From Candidatus Moraniibacteriota bacterium (GTDB taxonomy: Bacteria; Patescibacteriota; Minisyncoccia; CAIUEV01; JAHKAQ01): DNA of 47,130 nucleotides. The translations under genes were made by a program, and so were the position numbers. Location of the stretch: the NCBI GenBank assembly GCA_014729795.1, contig WJJI01000001.1, positions 1-47,130 of the forward strand, in the 5' to 3' direction. Shown one piece after another: positions 45,224-47,130 of this stretch (its first letter is position 1; the number at the start of each line of letters is the position of its first letter). The notes under the pieces were generated by a model. That model saw only the letters and a list, made by a program, of their open reading frames with translations. It made no database searches and was not told the DNA's origin.

Positions 45224-46513
45224 TTACAACAACGAGGCTTGACCGGTTGAGCTTTTTAATTGCTTATTATTAGCAAAAACTTTGATGATTCCATAAACAC
45301 CATCATAACCGGGTTGAATTGAAACCTTGCCTAAACGCAATCTTTCAATGCCCGCAGCAAGCGTTTGAAAACCCGCGGCTTTAATTTGATCAATGGGCAC
45401 TTGGCGGAGAATGGCAAATTCGCTGCCTAAATTACTATAAAGGTTTTGGTATTGTTCTAATACCTTTTTGCCGATTGTTTTTACTTGGTTTAGCTCAGCA
45501 ATAATTTCTAAAAGCGGAATGATATATTCAACCTTTTTATGATTTTTTGGTTGATAAGTTGGCGGATGATCGGCTAATTCATTAACCCGATTATCAACTC
45601 CAACCACCACGGGGCGTTGACAAACCGGACAAACCCCCTGGTGTTTTTTGGTCTGGACTGATGAAAAGCAAATATTACAAGAACGATGGCCATCATAATG
45701 ATATTTACCCTCCTGAGGAAAAAACTCTATAGTGCCAACCAACCTTTGATCATTGGTCTGTAGCGCTTGAATAATTTGATCATAATCAAGGGGGCAATTA
45801 AATAAGTTGGCTTCTCGGCCGAGTTTAAGAGGCGAATGAGCGTCAGAATTGGAAATGATTGAGATGTGTTTTAACTGACTTAAACGCCAATTCATATAAG
45901 GATCAGAAGAAAGACCGGTTTCAATAGCGGTGATTTTGGGAGTTTCTTGATCAAATGCTTGTTCAATGGTATCAAAGCCTGATTTTGAGCCAAACATTGA
46001 AAACCAAGGAGTCCAAATATGAGCCGGAATAAAAAAAGCGCGTTGGTTGGCTTGATAAGTAATTTGCAAAAGTTTTTTACTGTCTAGTCCTAAAATTGGG
46101 CGGCCATCTGAACTTAAATTGCCAATAGAGCTAAGTTTGGTGTTGATCTTAGCCACTGTTTTAAAATCCGGGGCGATAATTAGATTATGCATTTTACGCA
46201 CCTGCCCGGCTTTACTATAAATGTTACTGATTTCCGCGGTTAAGATAAAGCGTAGTTTTTGTTTTCGGATAATGGCGGGTAGTTTTTTGTTGATTTTTTT
46301 GGCAATAGCAGGTTTAAGAGCAAAAAGTCCGTTTTCGCAAGGTTCAAGCTTTTCCTTGAGCTCACTGAACCAAGCTGGATGAGTGAAATCCCCGGTGCCA
46401 ATAACTTGAATTCCTTTGATTTTTCCATATTGATAAATATTTTCTAAATCCATTTGCTTGCTAGTTGAACGAGAATATTTGGAATGCAAATGAAAATCAG
46501 CGATAAAATTCAT
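45224..46513 (-). CDS. PHP-domain endonuclease Q-like protein with Zn finger
   Basis: 429 aa; FIADFHLHSKYSRSTSKQMDLENIYQYGKIKGIQVIGTGDFTHPAW...HIWTPWFSMFGSKSGFDTIEQAF...ISNSDAHSPLKLGREAN...CNICF...CPVCQRPVVVGVDNRVNELAD. Confidence 0.87.
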   Translation of the reverse strand: MNFIADFHLHSKYSRSTSKQMDLENIYQYGKIKGIQVIGTGDFTHPAWFSELKEKLEPCENGLFALKPAIAKKINKKLPAIIRKQKLRFILTAEISNIYSKAGQVRKMHNLIIAPDFKTVAKINTKLSSIGNLSSDGRPILGLDSKKLLQITYQANQRAFFIPAHIWTPWFSMFGSKSGFDTIEQAFDQETPKITAIETGLSSDPYMNWRLSQLKHISIISNSDAHSPLKLGREANLFNCPLDYDQIIQALQTNDQRLVGTIEFFPQEGKYHYDGHRSCNICFSSVQTKKHQGVCPVCQRPVVVGVDNRVNELADHPPTYQPKNHKKVEYIIPLLEIIAELNQVKTIGKKVLEQYQNLYSNLGSEFAILRQVPIDQIKAAGFQTLAAGIERLRLGKVSIQPGYDGVYGIIKVFANNKQLKSSTGQASLL

Positions 46514-46884
46514 CTTTGCTATTTATTGTTAATTTAAATAAGATGCTTTTTTTAATAAAGCAATTACCATTGATTCAATTTTTTTTAATAAATTTCATTT
46601 CGTAACATAATCCCATTGGGCAACAATCACCCTAAAACTTTATTGTTAGAGTATGGAATATTTTTGTTGGATCTGCAAGTTTAAATATTTTTATTTGATT
46701 TAAGTACGAATAAACATTAATAAAATTGCCAAATTAAAGTTAAAACTAGCAATTTAAATAGCAACTAAAAAATCCAAAACGAAAATCCTTGCCAAAAAAA
46801 CAAGGATTCTTTAAGCTAATATTATCAACCGAAATGATTTAATCAATCTGACTGAAAACTTAAATAATTGACAAAATTTGTTTT

Positions 46885-46956
46885 GCCGCCATCGTCTAGT
46901 GGTTAGGACGTCGGGTTCTCAGTCCGGCAACAGGGGTTCGATTCCCCTTGGCGGTA
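46885..46956 (+). tRNA. tRNA-Glu (anticodon CTC)
   Basis: gccgcca...tggcggt acceptor; gtct-agtggtta-ggac D-arm; anticodon loop ttctcag; agggg-ttcgatt-cccct T-arm. Confidence 0.9.
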
Positions 46957-47130
46957 CAAGTAGAGACTAGAAGCATAGATGTTCTCATTTTCTTCTTTAT
47001 TTATGCTATTTGTTAGAGGTGAGACCCGTTTGAACAGTAGATTTATTCTTTTATTGATATTTTTAACGTAAATTAACGGTTCTTTAATGTCTGCAATGAG
47101 TTTTTGGTTTTCTAAATAGAGGTGCGAGCC

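Noticed and set aside
1-47130. Search for transposases, integrases, prophage genes or CRISPR arrays
   Set aside because: None recognised in the ORF translations; the tail-fibre-like protein lacks any neighbouring phage genes.

Overview
The 47.1 kb window is densely coded, has no mobile element or CRISPR array, and looks like a reduced bacterial genome. Candidate Phyla Radiation/Patescibacteria is likely from gene content, but that is inference. Main content: two giant minus-strand surface proteins; a DUF5320-like GYGQ-repeat protein; tRNA-Thr, HU, ymdB and rny; tRNA-Gly; an orphan Wzm-like ABC permease; a short RSH; and ParB. These are followed by a ~13 kb plus-strand operon of 13 genes: archaeal-type AroA' (ADH synthase), DHQ synthase II, aspartate kinase, Asd, aminotransferase, aroA, aroK, aroE, aroD, EamA transporter, aroC, pheA and a TyrA-chorismate mutase fusion. 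It can be read as a complete aspartate-to-Phe/Tyr route. The remainder is tRNA-His, HU, pth, an O-antigen-ligase-like protein, rarA, a KH protein, a Mur ligase/Ddl cluster, glmS-yvcK, an acidic membrane protein, UvrD, EndoQ-like and tRNA-Glu. The most exciting signal is an apparent ribosome-mediated transcription attenuator upstream of the aromatic operon. A TTGACA promoter precedes a 26-codon leader ORF, MKKICLNYFNYFGFKLQNRRFFCNRS, rich in Phe/Tyr codons. Its 3' end overlaps the 5' arm of a perfect 16-bp antiterminator that is mutually exclusive with an 11-bp intrinsic terminator. A second unexplained RNA-like element, nested hairpins with an AAGGAGGG loop, lies at 30193-30271. All functional names come from reading protein motifs by eye; no searches were run.
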